Shown in pieces: positions 63,992 through 64,000 of a stretch of 64,000 nt of DNA. Position numbers and translations under genes: made by a program. The notes under the pieces are model-generated. The model was not told the origin of the DNA, did not search any database, and was given only the letters and a program-made list of their open reading frames with translations. This DNA is from Flavobacterium sp. UGB4466. Lineage in GTDB: Bacteria > Bacteroidota > Bacteroidia > Flavobacteriales > Flavobacteriaceae. The DNA lies in NCBI RefSeq assembly GCF_903469665.1, contig NZ_CAGKLC010000021.1:1-64000 (forward strand). Direction: 5' to 3'. Position 1 is the stretch's first letter. Each line of letters opens with the position of its first letter.

Positions 63992-64000
63992 TAAATTCAA

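Overview
The window is a piece of a Flavobacterium-type (Bacteroidota, Flavobacteriia) chromosome. The evidence is its AT-rich composition, SusC/SusD and TonB-type outer-membrane proteins, LytS/LytTR two-component genes, many AQ-type and lipobox signal peptides, and promoters of the Bacteroidota form (TTTG, a spacer of about 18, TAnnTTTG) instead of E. coli-type boxes. It opens inside an initiator tRNA-Met gene on the minus strand.

Left part (0.2-20 kb). A two-gene minus-strand operon encodes a GT39 glycosyltransferase and a DUF4269 nucleotidyltransferase-like protein. A secreted protein of unknown function follows, then an outer-membrane receptor-like barrel divergent from a LytS-type histidine kinase / LytTR response-regulator pair. 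The last 363 nt of the regulator occur again 3.6 kb downstream at over 99% identity. Between the two copies lie a lipoprotein gene and two small outer-membrane barrel genes, one of them with two compensating frameshifts. Next is a SusC - SusD (frameshifted) - amidohydrolase - TlpA-type thioredoxin operon, which looks like a nutrient uptake and processing unit.

Centre (20-53 kb, all minus strand, transcribed right to left). This is an almost complete extracellular contractile injection system (eCIS, related to Afp/PVC/MAC/AlgoCIS). Order of transcription: cap/terminator protein (DUF4255), a 280-aa unknown, sheath, tube 1, tube 2, a 52-aa DUF5908 protein, LysM protein, VgrG-like spike, PAAR tip, gp25, baseplate J (Afp11-like), second baseplate wedge protein (Afp12-like), a large PKD protein in the usual tail-fibre position, tape measure, a nucleotidyltransferase-like / glycosyltransferase-like pair, three eCIS-core (DUF4157) proteins with a shared N-terminus and unrelated C-termini, two possible partner/immunity genes, and the AAA+ ATPase. 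No membrane anchor or secretion channel is visible, which suits a particle released from the cell. The eCIS-core proteins look like cargo or effectors: one ends in an NlpC/P60-like Cys-His domain, one carries a peptidoglycan-binding domain, and the 1406-aa one is followed by a gene with tandem SUKH-like domains.

Right part (53-64 kb). A plus-strand pair encodes a pyruvate-decarboxylase-like ThDP enzyme and a flavin L-amino-acid-oxidase-like enzyme, which together could turn an amino acid into an aldehyde. Next come a lipoprotein with a permuted papain-like His/Cys arrangement and a small partner, a minus-strand S41 peptidase and a small membrane protein, and finally an HxlR regulator, a luciferase-like flavin oxidoreductase and a 4-oxalocrotonate-tautomerase-like protein.

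Three single-base indels in A-runs break two genes between 11.2 and 17.1 kb. They may be real lesions or homopolymer errors in the assembly.
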